Positions 8,584 through 20,486 of a stretch of DNA of 64,000 nt are shown in pieces. The stretch's first letter is position 1. Every line of letters begins with the position of its first letter. Below the pieces are notes generated by a model. The model did not search any database, was not told the DNA's origin, and saw only the letters and a list, made by a program, of their open reading frames with translations. Where the stretch lies: contig NC_063151.1 in NCBI RefSeq assembly GCF_020921035.1, positions 8,122,001 to 8,186,000 of the forward strand. The letters run 5' to 3'. Both the position numbers and the translations under genes were made by a program. This DNA is from Rhodamnia argentea. Taxonomy: Eukaryota; Streptophyta; Magnoliopsida; Myrtales; Myrtaceae.

Positions 8584-11500
8584 TTTTAAACTCAAAATCA
8601 CTCTTTTATCTCACTTCTACTAAAATTTTCCTAACATTTCCTCAGCAAAATGAGAAATTATGGATACTAGCATCGTGTAAATTCCTAACTTATGCTTTTG
8701 CGTACAAGGGTACCTTATCCCTTGTAGTTTATCGACGGACGGAAGAGGCCATCGACCATCAAACAATTGTAGAAAAAGAAGTGGCGGAAAACGGATTCCT
8801 CAATCACAAAGGCGACGGGGGGGTTTTGACTTTTCACACCTTATTCCCTTCACTTTTCCCACGTTTTGTTCTTCACAGTGATCGTGTACAAAGAGAGGGA
8901 TGGATGTCCGACGAGTTTAATGAAATCAAAGATCTAATCAATGAAACGGAATCGGTGGTGGATTGACAAGGCCTCGTAACTAATTGGTTTTGACCTTTGT
9001 CCTTCCTTTTGTATATAGTTACCCTCCACGATCTCATCGATAGGCACATTTCGCACAGGACCTCATCTTCGAATCGGTATAGATCGAGGTCAGAAAAAGA
9101 AAAAGTTCGATAAGTGTACTATTTCGAGTCCAAAAGGCATTGGATTCAAAGGGCCACAATTCAAAAGGAATCGTGGAATAAAGGAAACTTTTAGAGAAGA
9201 AATAGATTTTGAAAAAGGTTCATTCTACTGAAAAGCAGTGACAAGGATCATTTTGGGGATAATAGTGGAATATTCCCAAAGATATGGACTAGACAGCACG
9301 AATTTTGATTGGCTCGAAATAACGACAACACCTGATTATGGGCCGGGCGATTCATGGGCCCAGTCGAGGTAGTGCACGCCGCGGAGGTTAAAAGATGGAT
9401 TTGGAGATTCGAAAAAATATTTTCTCAAAGAGGATCACTTACGTTGCTCGAAATAATTAATCGATGAAATTTTTTCACTTTCGACAACAACTTATGTCTA
9501 AACATCTGTGTGGACAAGGAAAGTATTTTTCGTCCATTGACTTTACTTTGGCCCAATGTGCAATGTGGTTCGTGCACTTATAATTTTTTTCAATGTGGTT
9601 CCACGAACTCTAGCTCGATGTGCAATGAATATAATTTCAGGAAGATCGCCACCTTCACACAAATTTCAAATCTCTCGTGAGATGATCTCCTAGCTTAGGC
9701 CTAGAGATTTTATTTACCGAGTTTAGAGTTACCCTAAAGTATCGGTGGAGTTCAAAGTTAAGGAAGATCTATATTTTTTGCTTCCGAATATCTCTTCAAG
9801 GACTGGATTACAGCGGGTTGCACAAGTGGGTGTGTATCTGTGCATTAAGTTTGATCAAATTGAATGGAAATTTAAGGTCTTGACATTTTAAGCAAACTTT
9901 GACACAAAATTCATCGTTATCTTGGATTATTGTTAGACTATATCTTCAGATTAATTATAATAAACCCTGAATACTCTCATAATCTAAACGAAGGAAGAAA
10001 CTGATTTGAAATTTTTAGGGTTCATCTTTAAATCTAATCGATTTTTTTTATAGTAATCACGTTAAGCGTATACATTTCGTGGATTGAAGTCAGAAAAACT
10101 AAAGTTGACCTCAGCCATCCATTTGATTATGCATTTCGTTTTCTGAGTTGGAGTTGAGATTGGCAATTTTGAACGTGATCCATTTACAAAACTCGTAGTT
10201 AAGTATGCTCATGTCAAGTTTAATGGCTTCGTGTCAAGAAAAGGTTAACCTGCAAATACTAAATGTATCGAGTGCAGTCGAGCCTTTTAATCCATTTACG
10301 ACACGTCTAGACACGTTTAACTATACAGTTAATTGTACAGGTTAGCATGTTATTCATATTGAACAATACATTCAGATGCAAACGTTTCTACGCGCGTTTT
10401 ATACATTAATATATGAGAGTTTATTTCTTAAACATGTTAAGCGCGTGACGTGTAACCCACTTAATAAATATATTGTGTTTGAATTTCAAAAATTTGATAT
10501 GAGAAATAAAAAAATTTCACTTAGGTTCAACTTATAATTTGGCGTGACGGAAAAACCAAATTATTAGCCTTTAGCCAATGACTAACCTAATTTTGTTGGA
10601 GGGTGATTCACACTCCCCATCGACAGGAAGATACGGAACTTATGTCCATGTATAGCTACTGTTATTATATATAATTCATTTCTCTTGTAATTGAGAGTTG
10701 TAATATAGAGTTGTGAGATGCTAATTATAGTGAAATTATATTCTGAGTGTAGCCATAGTTTAAGGATGAATAAAGATAAACCTTTATGTTCGATCTTTTT
10801 CTCGCTTTTATTCTTTATTTTGTTGTGATTGTGCGTGTAATCATAACATTCGACTTATTTGCTTAAACAAGTTATGTGAGTCGTGTTTGGGTTACTTGTT
10901 CATAAAATCGGTCATATTTGGGATGGAGATTTTTGACTTGATTATTAAAAATTGTTGTATTTAGATCCACATGTTTATGTCGCACGACTTTAAACAAGAA
11001 TTTTCTTTGGCAAAATTTAAAAGTGAATCGACAACCTTACTCTCGAGAGTAATTTTTCTCTTTAAAATAACAAATAAAAAATGAAATTTTAATTCAGGTG
11101 AAAAAGTCAAAAAGGAAGTTGAAATAAATGGGTAATATCACCAAAAATACAAAGCTAAACCACCCGTGATACATTTTTGCCGAGTTAATTTCGGTAATAT
11201 TCGAGTCGCCAAGATTTCCAAAGCGATACAACCATGACTTGTTTACCTCAAATTAATTTTTGAGAAAAATTACTAAAAAATCCTAAACATATTGCTATTG
11301 TAGTGCCAATTCGGTCGTTCCAGCCAATTTTGACCAGACATTACTAAAAAAAAAAGTTTATGACTAAATTGGCACAGTTGTAATAGGTTTATGATTTTTT
11401 TTTAGTAATTTTCCCCTAATTTTCGTATCACAAAAAATATCAAATCGACACAACCGTGACAAATCTACTCTTCCTCGGCTTCGGTCCAACGATAAGTGAA

Positions 11501-12716
11501 ATTGCCGACATAGAATATACACACGGTAGGCGGCTGATCCGACGCGGACGACTCTTTAAACGATCGTTGTCTTAGGTAAGCCGGATTTGAAGAAAACAAC
11601 GAGATTTTCAAATTAACGAAAACTTCAAATTTGCTCATTTCTCTATCTCTAATCACGAAAACCTCGAGGTAAGATTAGGAACCTTTGCAAAAATTTCAAA
11701 ATACGAGGGAGCTCAAAGTCTGGAAGGGAAGCTGCTGGAGACACCAGGATCTTCACAGATCCTTTGCCGGAGGCTGAGAATTTTATGGGCTTTGCCAATC
11801 TTTCGTGCTAGAGCCCGCGAAGAGAGATACGTTACCGGCCACCTGACCTGAATGCTCGCCGTGAGACGGCGGAAGTTCCCGAGTTATTTTCTCCATGTAA
11901 GAAGAGCTTGAATTTCTGAGGCGAAGTCAATTTTTAATAGCCATTTATGCTAAATTTTCGCAACTACATGCCGGCGCGTGTTTTTCCCAATCAACAATTT
12001 GATCTGACGTTGGACCGAAGTTAATGAAAGGAAAATGTGCCACGCGTATAAAAAAAAATTAATTTTTTCGAAAGGAAAATTATTATTATTATTTTTTGAA
12101 AAATTAGTTCGAGATATATCAGTTTGAAATTTCTATAATATTACAATTATATTGGGGCGAGGTAAATGTGTTGGCCGAGTGCTATTTTGAGATTTTTGTT
12201 GTTGTTGATATTATCCCAAAATAAACTAAAATAAAAAAAAAGGAAGAAAAATGGGGGGGAAATGAAAGCAGCCGTCGCCCCCTCGGTGGCGAAGCCCTAG
12301 CTCAGTCTCAGAAGCAGCTCTCTGCCTCCCAACTCTTCTTCTTCTTCTGCTTCTGCTTCTTCTGCATAGCCAAGCTCGCGTTAATTAGAGTTCACGCCAT
12401 CGATCAACGGTCAGTTCTCAGCTTCAAGCTTCATCTTTTCGCTCGTTTGATTTCTCTGGAAGGTGCACGCAATACTCGCTTCGATGTTTCTCTCGCCTAT
12501 ATCGTTAATTTTCTTTTTTCTTTTTTTCATGTCTTTCAATCATTCGATAAGTCCTCATCTTCAAGAATGTTTTCGATGAAAACTCGCCTCCATCGTAGTT
12601 ACCGTCGTTTGTTTCTTTCTGTGCAGATACTTCGGTCGTCTCTTGGCTTCCACTTATTAGCAGGTCGGTATCTGTTGCTGCTGCCGCAAAATTTCATCTT
12701 GTTCACTGTTGGGGAT
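8584..12716. other. Intergenic spacer, mostly AT-rich
   Basis: No gene is seen until the PPR leader. A possible solo LTR lies at 10594-10848. The end of the stretch (about 12280-12410) is a TCT-rich leader of the PPR gene. From 12410 to 12669 there is probably a 5' UTR intron, with candidate donors CAACG/GTCAGT at 12410 or GGAAG/GTGCAC near 12463 and a candidate acceptor TTAGCAG/GTCGG near 12664. Confidence 0.5.
10594..10848 (+). mobile_element. Possible solo LTR, Copia-like fossil
   Basis: A 255-bp block begins TGTTGGAGGG and ends ATAACA, as Copia-type LTRs do. It contains an A/T-rich promoter-like centre and a TTTTTCTCGCTTTTATTCTTT tract before the end. No internal retrotransposon sequence, primer-binding site or second LTR is seen, and no clear 5-bp target duplication remains. 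It would be an old, non-coding remnant. Confidence 0.35.
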
Positions 12717-15700
12717 ATGAATTTAAAGCACTTAGTGTCCAGACGAACGATCAATAGTTTATCTAGACTGAATAATGCGAGAGAACTATCACAAATTGGC
12801 TGTTCTCAAGGAAGCGTCTCTTGCATCCATTCCCCGGTATCTCCTCCTAGACGTGAACCGTATGTTGGGAAGAAGGCTTCCTTCGATGACCCAACTCGCC
12901 CCGGTTTTAGTTTCACGTTCAGTAGAAGCATACACGCTCTGCAAGAAGCTAATGTGAGCGATTCTGAGGATGATGATGGAACCATGAACGAGTACTTGTC
13001 CCGTTTTGTCTGGATCATGCGAGGAAAGCTCAATGAAGCTTACCCAGATTGCGATAAGCAGACAGTCAGTGGGATGCTATTGATCATTGTGGAGAACGTG
13101 TTCATTGAGATGGAAAAGGGTGGGCTGCAGAGTAAGCTCAGTGGCGATGCGTCCCTTCCTTCCCAAGATTTCAGCGAGGATTTGTGGAAAACAGTGTGGG
13201 AGGTCAGTAATAAGGTTTTGGAGGATATGGAGAAAGAGAGGAAGAAGGAAAAGATGAAGGGGTTTATGCAAGATGAGGAAGTTAAGGAAATGTGTAGATT
13301 TGCAGCTGAGGTGGGGATTCGCGGGGATATGTTGAGAGAGTTGAGGTTCAAATGGGCACAAGAGAAGATGGACGAGAGGGAATTTTACCGGAGTTTGGAA
13401 CGTTTAAGGGAAGAAGCACTGAAGGAGGAAAAAGAAGATGAAGAGAGCAATGACAAGGCTGAAGCTATTGGAGAGGATATTGCGGTTGGTGAGGGTAAAC
13501 CTAAGGTTGTTTCTCTTCCAAAAAGACGAGGAAAGTTCAAGTACAAGATATATGGACTCGATCTGTCAGACCCAAAATGGGCTGAAGTGGCTGACAAGAT
13601 CCATGAGTCTGAGGAGATCACGTGGCCGCAGGAACCTAAGCCAGTTTCAGGTAAAAGCAAACTCGTGACTGAAAAAATTCTTTCGATGAAAGAGGAGGAT
13701 GACCCTTTCCCACTTTTGGCCGAATGGGTGGAGCTTATGCAACCTAATAGGGTTGATTGGACAGCTCTCCTTGATAGACTGAAAGAACAAAATCCACATG
13801 TGTATTTGAAGGTGAGGATTATGCATCTTGGAATATTTAGTTCATAGTAATGGTATGCTAGTACTAATGCTAGACCAAATATTCACAGTGGGATAGCTTG
13901 CAGATCGTATTTTGGATTACCTGTTTCCTTGATCTTTCTGAGAATATGCTCTGTCTCTACTGTCTGTGGAATTATGAATGCATCTTATATTGTCTTATGG
14001 GTCTTCTGCTTAAATTCCATATTGCTGATGAACATGATTTGCAAATCTGGTGATTTGATAGGACATGTAAACAGAGAACTTGATTTTCACGGTCACCAAA
14101 GGACAGTATAGGGCTGTTGTGACCAGACAACATGCAATTATATCTTTCAGTGAAATATTTGGCTTGGTGCATAGTTATTTATTCTGAAGTACATTAAAGA
14201 GCGTCAAGGGGGTGCCTTCCATTTGCAACCTAGGCTTAAAAAAGAGATCTAAAAGATTCTAGGAAAGACTGATTGTTCGAAGAGCTACCACCACAATGCA
14301 AAACAATGAGGTTTTAGCAAATTGTTATTTACAAAAATTGTAGAACTTTCCACATTTTTGAAAGCCCTTGCATATCTTTCCTTCTGTAGAACCCGAAAAT
14401 CTTCAGATTTTCTACCTAGTTCTTTCCACTGCTAGATGCATGTGAGTCCAAATGTTCAGCTTCTGCATTTACCTCACGTCCTTATATGTAGCAGCACTTT
14501 TGCACTGGTTTGTAATAATTTGTGAAAGGGAATCTCAAGCATCATTCAAGAGTACTATCTGGTTTTTGCTCTGAAGGCTAGGACTAGTGCTCATCTGAGA
14601 CACGGTTTGTGGTACTTCGTATTTTGTAGGTTGAGAGCTGCACACTTTCTGCAGTGCTTGGTTCCTGCCGATCCTCCTCCTCCTCCCCCCCCCAAAAGTG
14701 CCAAGTAGAGTCTGCACGTATCACTTGAGATAGATGATAAGTACCGACTTATGCTTATAATAGCCGAGAAGTGAAGAATATCCATTAGGATGCGCTGTTC
14801 TCTCGGACAGATAGCCTTTGTACAAATTCACCTTTTGATATTTCATCAGTAGAAAATACATCAGAGAGCAGAGAGCATCTCCTGGAGAAATTTGTCACTG
14901 CTGTGGTCCGGTCATTGGTTGAATCTTATTTTTCTGAATATTTACTTAATGGGGACAAGGTTTGGCCTTTTTGGCATCCATCTTTGTGATTTTAACGATC
15001 CAAGAGACCTTGGGTTTGATTCCGATCTTCCCCCTCTCCCTACTGGCCTCTCAATCAATAATCAGGTAGAGAATGCTTCTTCCATGAAGGAGTGACATAT
15101 TCTGAAGCACATTGCACGTGGATATTAGTATATTACCGCTAGCTTGCTTGCTCAAGCTGCCCATGAAACTTCATTAACACTATCCATTCTATAGAGACGT
15201 TAGAAAGGAAGAAAAGAGCATGTCAATAAGCAATAGTCTAAATAAATTTTCCATTTTCCCCTACCAGTCATACTTCAAATTAGTGGTAACTTCACATGTA
15301 GAATATCTAGACTTGGTAGGTTGACTTATTGATGACATTAAAAGTCTAAATGTAAATGATAAAGTGATTTCGAAAGCACATTCATACAAGAAATTGTGAC
15401 ATCTAATGAAAACCAAAACCTTTGTGTTGTGACAATTAGGGAATTCTGTCTTTCTTTTTGGTTTCATTTCGTTAATTTTGCCAACCGTTAGAGGTTTTCC
15501 TCTTAAGTGTTTCAGTTTTCTGAATGGTAATAACTTAAGGCTAATCAAAACTTTAGAAGAGTACCATAAGCGACTTTAGTTTTCTAACTTACCCCCTTAT
15601 TTATGCTTTAAAGAAACCTTTTTTTTTGTAAACTTTGAGGCTAACTTTGTTCTTAAACCTCAAAAACTGGAAGCGTGTTTTGCTATTTATTTTAACTTTT

Positions 15701-17200
15701 TGATTTTCATTGATTGCTACATCTTTTAATCACTGCGAAAGGTGAGGGAGCGGTCACAAACTGGGAGGGCCACGTGTTGACTCCCCAGTGGCTTTCCACT
15801 GTGCAGCAAAGTGCATATGTAGTATTACACAGATTATATTAGTTGGAGCAAAATTTCAGTTAGGGAAATGCCTACTTTTGCAACTGTTGATTGTCTATCT
15901 GACATCACTAGGTTTAAATGAATGAAATTCGAGAAGAAACGTTCAGTTGACCTCCACTGCAATTAAGCTCATCCACTGTCACCCGTTTGCATCTTACAAA
16001 GCTTATCCTTGCTAGTTGAAAAATTTAGAGCTTTATCAAGAGCCAGATTTTCCTTTCAGTTACAGTACTGCAGTGCGATTTGCTATCAGTGGACCTGCTT
16101 ATTTACAGTTCAGGGTCTCTATCTGGTAACGTTTTGTGTATTTTGGCATGTAGGTAGCAGAGCATTTATTGAATGTAGAGTCTTTCCAAGCAAATGTTCG
16201 CGATTATACGAAGCTTATAGATGCCTATGCCAAAGATATCAGCCTTGAAGATGCGGAGAGAATCCTCAAGAAGATGTATGAAAATGGTATTCTGCCAGAT
16301 ATTTTGACGGCTACCATTCTTGTTCACATGTATTGTAAGGCAGGGAAACTTGACCGAGCTAAGGAAGCATTTGAAAGTTTAAAGGGTCAAGGCTTCCAAC
16401 CAGACATGAAGGTCTACAACTCGATGATCATGGCTTATGCAAATGCTGGCAAGCCAGCGATGGCTGAGACATTAATGACAGAGAGGAGAGACATGACACC
16501 CTCGGAGGAGATTTACATGGCATTGCTTAGGTCATATGCGCAAAGCGGCGATGTTGCTGGTGCCGCCAAAATCACTACTCGCATGGAGTTTGCTGGGTTC
16601 CAGCCAAGTTTGGAGTCTTGCACATTAATTGTTGAGGCATATGGGCAGGCAGGTGACCCGGATATGGCAAGAAACAATTTTGATTACATGATAAAAATGG
16701 GAATTAAGCCTGACGATAGGTGTACAGCTGGCATGATCTCAGCTTATATGAAGAAAAATCTTCTGGATAAGGCCTTGAATCTTCTATTGCAACTGGAAAA
16801 GGATGGTTTTGAACCTGGAGTCCATACCTATGCCGTTCTTGTGGATTGGTTGGGAAGGCTCCAATTGATCGATGAAGCAGAGCAAGTATTGGATAAAATA
16901 GCACAGCAAGGTGAGGCTCCTCCTTTTAAGTTGCACATAAGCCTCTGCGACATGTACTCAAGGACCGGCATGGAAAAGAAGGCTCTTCAAACTCTCGGTG
17001 CTATCGAGGCTAAGAAGGAGCAGTTGCGATGTGATGATTTTGAGAGAGTTGTGCGTGGGCTTATCGCCGGTAACTTCATTCAGGAAGCTCAGAGGGTGCA
17101 TGCATTGATGGAATCACAGGGTTTTGTGCCTTCAGAGTCACTTAAGGTCGCATTGATGGCATCTCAATCTTTTGGCCGCAATAGACCCGGCATAAGATGA
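12717..17200 (+). CDS. NFD5: NFD5-like pentatricopeptide repeat protein, probably mitochondrial
   Basis: Two coding exons, 12717-13811 and 16154-17200, flank a 2,342-bp intron (donor TTGAAG/GTGAGG, acceptor CATGTAG/GTAGCAG). They join in frame as PHVYLK/VAEHLLNVESF and give 713 residues. The N-terminus (MNLKHLVSRRTINSLSRLNN) is basic and hydroxylated like a mitochondrial transit peptide. The first half has an acidic patch (SDSEDDDG), a helical domain with MLLIIVENVFIEMEKGG, and Lys/Glu-rich stretches. The second exon holds about eight to nine P-class PPR motifs, for example RDYTKLIDAYAKDISLEDAE and KVYNSMIMAYANAGKPAMAE. Size and layout fit Arabidopsis NUCLEAR FUSION DEFECTIVE 5 as I recall it. 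PPR arrays bind organelle RNA; the target here is unknown. An earlier in-frame ATG at 12567 exists but lies in the probable 5' UTR intron. Confidence 0.85.
13812..16153 (+). other. Large intron of the PPR gene
   Basis: A 2.3-kb GT-AG intron. It has no long coding frame. A GGTTTGATTCC motif near 15014 looks like a degenerate polymerase III B box but has no convincing A box upstream. Confidence 0.75.
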
Positions 17201-18283
17201 GAGTGGCTGGTGTCACTGTGTATCAAGTGTTTTGCCAGACTACGAAGCACGCTCAAGACCCCTTAAAATGGCTGGATTAGTTGACAGGTTTTTGTGTTCA
17301 TAATTGCGGCAGGTTGTTTTGGCACACTCGTATGGGGCTCGAAATATCTCACATGTTGCGTCTCTTTAGGGAACAGAAATATTCAGATTGATATCTCTAA
17401 TCTCTATACAAATTCATGCTTGAGCTTTTCGTGAACTTTCTTCTTCTCATTTTTCCTCGTGGCTGCTACAGATGGATATATGGTTAAGCATGCAATTGTA
17501 TTGAATCTGATGCCGCAATGCAGTTTGCATTTCACCAACTGTTGTGCCAAGCAGCGAAAGAGACTGTCGAAAAATTGTATGAACTCTGCTTACTCAGAAA
17601 AGAATGAAGCTTTATCACATAGGATGCGGTTGCCAACAAACATTGTGCAGATTAGAGCGATTAGAGCTGATCTACATATATGAGTGGTCCAGTCTGACGA
17701 GATCGATGATCGAAGCAAGTTCCTTTCTTGGATGACTGGATGGAAGGAAGGAATATTGCCAAAAATGATTCAAGAAAAGAATCTTTGAGATACAGGACAC
17801 GCTTGAGGACATCGTGCAGGTGAGAGAGATTAGAGCCGATCTACATATATGAAACAGTCCAACCAGACAATGTCGATGATCGAAGCAAGTTCCTTTCTTG
17901 GATGACCGGATTGGGGGAAGGAATATCGCGAAGACATCGAGCTGATTGTCAAATATGCCTTTGCTATTCGCGTGTAGCGGATGATTCCTGGTGATAGGAG
18001 GATCGTATGGTGTCTAAAGCAATTTGGGGATTAAAAGGAATGAACTTTTCCTGTTTCTATCCAAATTTTATTTCACAGAAACCTGAAGGCAAATCCGAAG
18101 CAAAGCGGTTAAGATGCTAAACCTACTAAACAAGGTAAAAAAGAGGCAAAGCATCCCATATAACTCAAAAACCAAAAGAAGATTTTGCACATCTGAGACG
18201 CAAAGAAGCCGAGGGTGAGTGTGACCCAAGAAAATTGCACCACCAATATCCCCAAGAGTTTTCTCAAGTATCCTGAAAAAACC
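17201..18283. other. Spacer with a 169-bp tandem duplication
   Basis: Begins with the PPR 3' UTR. Two diverged copies of a roughly 100-bp sequence start at 17660 and 17829 (both attagag(c/c)(t/c)gatctacatatatga, then gatgatcgaagcaagttcc). No gene is seen. Confidence 0.6.
17660..17931. repeat. Direct duplication, period about 169 bp
   Basis: Copy one is about 17660-17758 and copy two about 17829-17931. They share gatgatcgaagcaagttcc and the following ttcttggatgac, with small differences between. Confidence 0.8.
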
Positions 18284-18291
18284 TATATAAA
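18284..18291 (+). promoter_or_regulatory. TATA box of the proline-rich protein gene
   Basis: TATATAAA, about 100 bp upstream of the ATG at 18390, in good position for a leader of about 70 nt. Confidence 0.65.
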
Positions 18292-18389
18292 TGAAAGAGG
18301 AAGACTCCCCAACCCATGTGCATCTGGTCTGCAGACCAAATACCAATCTCTTCTCGTTCAGTAGAGCTTGGTCACCTCTCTAGTCATTC

Positions 18390-20486
18390 ATGGCCGAACA
18401 ACGACAGCCGTTCCGCTTCCGCATCCCATGGCTTTCAGGGACTTCCTCCGCTTCCCGTGCCACGACAGGAACCCAACCCCCTCGCCCCCCGAGTGGAAGT
18501 GCGGCCCCTTCCCAGCCCACGGCTGCCACTTCTGTTCCCCGTCCACCGTTTAGACCTCCTGTAATAGCCGAATCACCGCCACCATCTCCACCTCCACCTC
18601 CACCTCCACCTCCACCTCCACTGCCGCCTCCGCCCCCCCTCCCCCCTCCCAGTCCACCTACAGCCCGAGTCCCAATGCCGCCAAGGCCATTATCTCCACC
18701 GCAATCTCCACCAATACCACGTGCAGCTCCAGAACCCGCCGTCACTCCTAAACTCGAAGAGCCAACCCTAGCGGCGGGTCGACCACAAGCCGCATTCTCG
18801 CCACTGAGGCAGTTTTCAGCAGTGCCCCAAAGTCTGCCTACCTCTCCCCAAGTCCAAAAGCCGCCCGAGGTGACGTTCCAACCGCAATTGCCGATTCTTG
18901 TGTCCCCCGTAGCTACCGCTGCTTCTCAGCCGACAACACCAACGCCGGCAAGCCCTCAACCAAAAGCCCCGTTCTTGCCTCTGTCGCCTTTGCCCAAAAC
19001 TTCACCTCGTGAACCTTTCCTGCCCCCTTCAGGAGAGGAAACAATGGCTGAACCTCAACCTTCTCTGTTGGCTCCCGAGCCGCCCAAAGAAACATTGCCA
19101 CAACCCTCTTCTCCAGCTCGGATGGCAATTCCGCCGCTCCCAGAATCGGCATCTTTGCCTCCACCGCTTGCTCAAAAGAGCTTGCCGCAATCTCCCATTT
19201 CTCAACCGCCACTGGAACCTCCACCTAAAGCAGAAATCAAAGACGAAAGTATCTCCAGGCCTGGAAATGACTATGCCATCAAGGCTCCAGCAAAGCGTGA
19301 TGCAGCACCGATGCAGGTGGCCCCTCTCACCACAAGCGCAACTGCTGACATAGGCCAGATTGAGCCACCAGCCCAGCCGGAGAGACTCGATCCCATGAGT
19401 GCGAGAGGGGTTCACCCCGGTCTGTCAGGTAAAGTATCAGAAGAAGCCAAGGAAGCGAAGAGCGACGGGGAACAATTCCCGAAACAAGAAAGGATTAGAA
19501 GCCAGGACAGCGAAGAAACGCTCCAGGGCACACCAACAGCAGGATTAAGGCTAGATACGCAAACCAGAGAGCCACCAACTGTTGCATCACCAGAAGAGCA
19601 GAAGCAGAAGCAAGAAACTCCCGAGGTGTCATCAGCGACAACCACTCCCGGAGAGCAGAAGCAGAAGCAGAAGCAGAAGCAAGAAACTCCTGAGGTGGCA
19701 TCAGCGACAACAGCTCCCGGCTCTCGTGGAAAGCACGCTAAAGCTCTCAAAAGCACACAATTTCCTAGAGGAAGGCACATGGTTAGTGAGTCTCATGACA
19801 AACCTGTTGCATCCATAGAGGACCAATCTTCCTTACACAAAGAGATAAGGGAAGAGATATCGAAGCTAGTTCACAAGTTGAAGACCGGGCAAACGGAGAA
19901 GACCCCACATGATAAGCTGATCAGCATAACAACCATGGCGGGTGAGAACAGAGGAGCGTTGATGCAGTTAACTTCGGAGTCGGCCAAAAAGGAGGGGTCA
20001 ATTCCCATCCACCGCGATTACAAGTCCGACCCGGATGAGACCCTTGAAGCCACCACCGATGCGGGGGGGTCATCGGAGCAAGAAAGGCAACAAGGCCCGC
20101 AAACTGAACGAGAACCCGGGGCAGAGGCTTTCATTAACAGCAATGTCCAAACTGTCATCAACTCCATGGTGTTCGAGAGCTCGATTTCCGAGAGGAACCC
20201 CGGCGTTCAGGTGGAGCTCTCTCTCAGCAATGCAGAAGAGGTCGAGCCGAGCAATCAGACCGACACCCCAGAGACGCACAAGGCTGAATTTAGCCTCACT
20301 CCAAGCGAGACGCTTACCTATGAACCCACCATAAAGCGAAGGTGCCTGAGAGGCCTCTTCCTAGAATCAGGCGACTCGGACCCTGATAATCCCGCCAAGC
20401 CTCGGCGTCATGGCTGCCGTTACAGCTGCGAGGGGACAACCAAAGAGAAAGATGCCAACGTGGCCGAACCGCGCTCTACCCCTTGA
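18390..20486 (+). CDS. Proline-rich disordered protein, function unknown
   Basis: Single-exon gene for 698 residues. The N-terminus MAEQRQPFRFRIPWLSG is basic and aromatic and is not a signal peptide. Residues ~62-95 are a polyproline tract broken by Ser and Leu; residues ~95-290 remain Pro/Ser/Gln-rich (SPQPKAP-, PPLPESAS-type blocks). Residues ~400-447 contain a duplicated unit, EEQKQKQETPEVSSATT then EQKQKQKQKQETPEVASATT, with expansion of the QK core. The C-terminal third is charged and ends in a Cys-containing motif (RRCLRGLFLESGD, later HGCRYSC). The absence of a signal peptide and of extensin SPPPP-Tyr units argues against a cell wall protein despite its composition. I do not recognise a named family; similar FRFR(L/I)PWL starts occur on plant proteins of unknown function as far as I recall. 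TATATAAA at 18284 and an uninterrupted long frame support a real gene. Confidence 0.8.
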   Translation: MAEQRQPFRFRIPWLSGTSSASRATTGTQPPRPPSGSAAPSQPTAATSVPRPPFRPPVIAESPPPSPPPPPPPPPPPLPPPPPLPPPSPPTARVPMPPRPLSPPQSPPIPRAAPEPAVTPKLEEPTLAAGRPQAAFSPLRQFSAVPQSLPTSPQVQKPPEVTFQPQLPILVSPVATAASQPTTPTPASPQPKAPFLPLSPLPKTSPREPFLPPSGEETMAEPQPSLLAPEPPKETLPQPSSPARMAIPPLPESASLPPPLAQKSLPQSPISQPPLEPPPKAEIKDESISRPGNDYAIKAPAKRDAAPMQVAPLTTSATADIGQIEPPAQPERLDPMSARGVHPGLSGKVSEEAKEAKSDGEQFPKQERIRSQDSEETLQGTPTAGLRLDTQTREPPTVASPEEQKQKQETPEVSSATTTPGEQKQKQKQKQETPEVASATTAPGSRGKHAKALKSTQFPRGRHMVSESHDKPVASIEDQSSLHKEIREEISKLVHKLKTGQTEKTPHDKLISITTMAGENRGALMQLTSESAKKEGSIPIHRDYKSDPDETLEATTDAGGSSEQERQQGPQTEREPGAEAFINSNVQTVINSMVFESSISERNPGVQVELSLSNAEEVEPSNQTDTPETHKAEFSLTPSETLTYEPTIKRRCLRGLFLESGDSDPDNPAKPRRHGCRYSCEGTTKEKDANVAEPRSTP

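Noticed and set aside
12447-12716. N-terminal extension of the PPR protein by 90 residues
   Set aside because: The region shows a probable 5' UTR intron and T-rich sequence; the transit peptide starts naturally at 12717.
14985-15060. SINE in the PPR intron
   Set aside because: A B-box-like GGTTTGATTCC is present but no A box is found at the right distance.
18380-18745. Glycine-rich frame antisense to the polyproline tract
   Set aside because: Polyproline read backwards gives polyglycine; it is an artefact.
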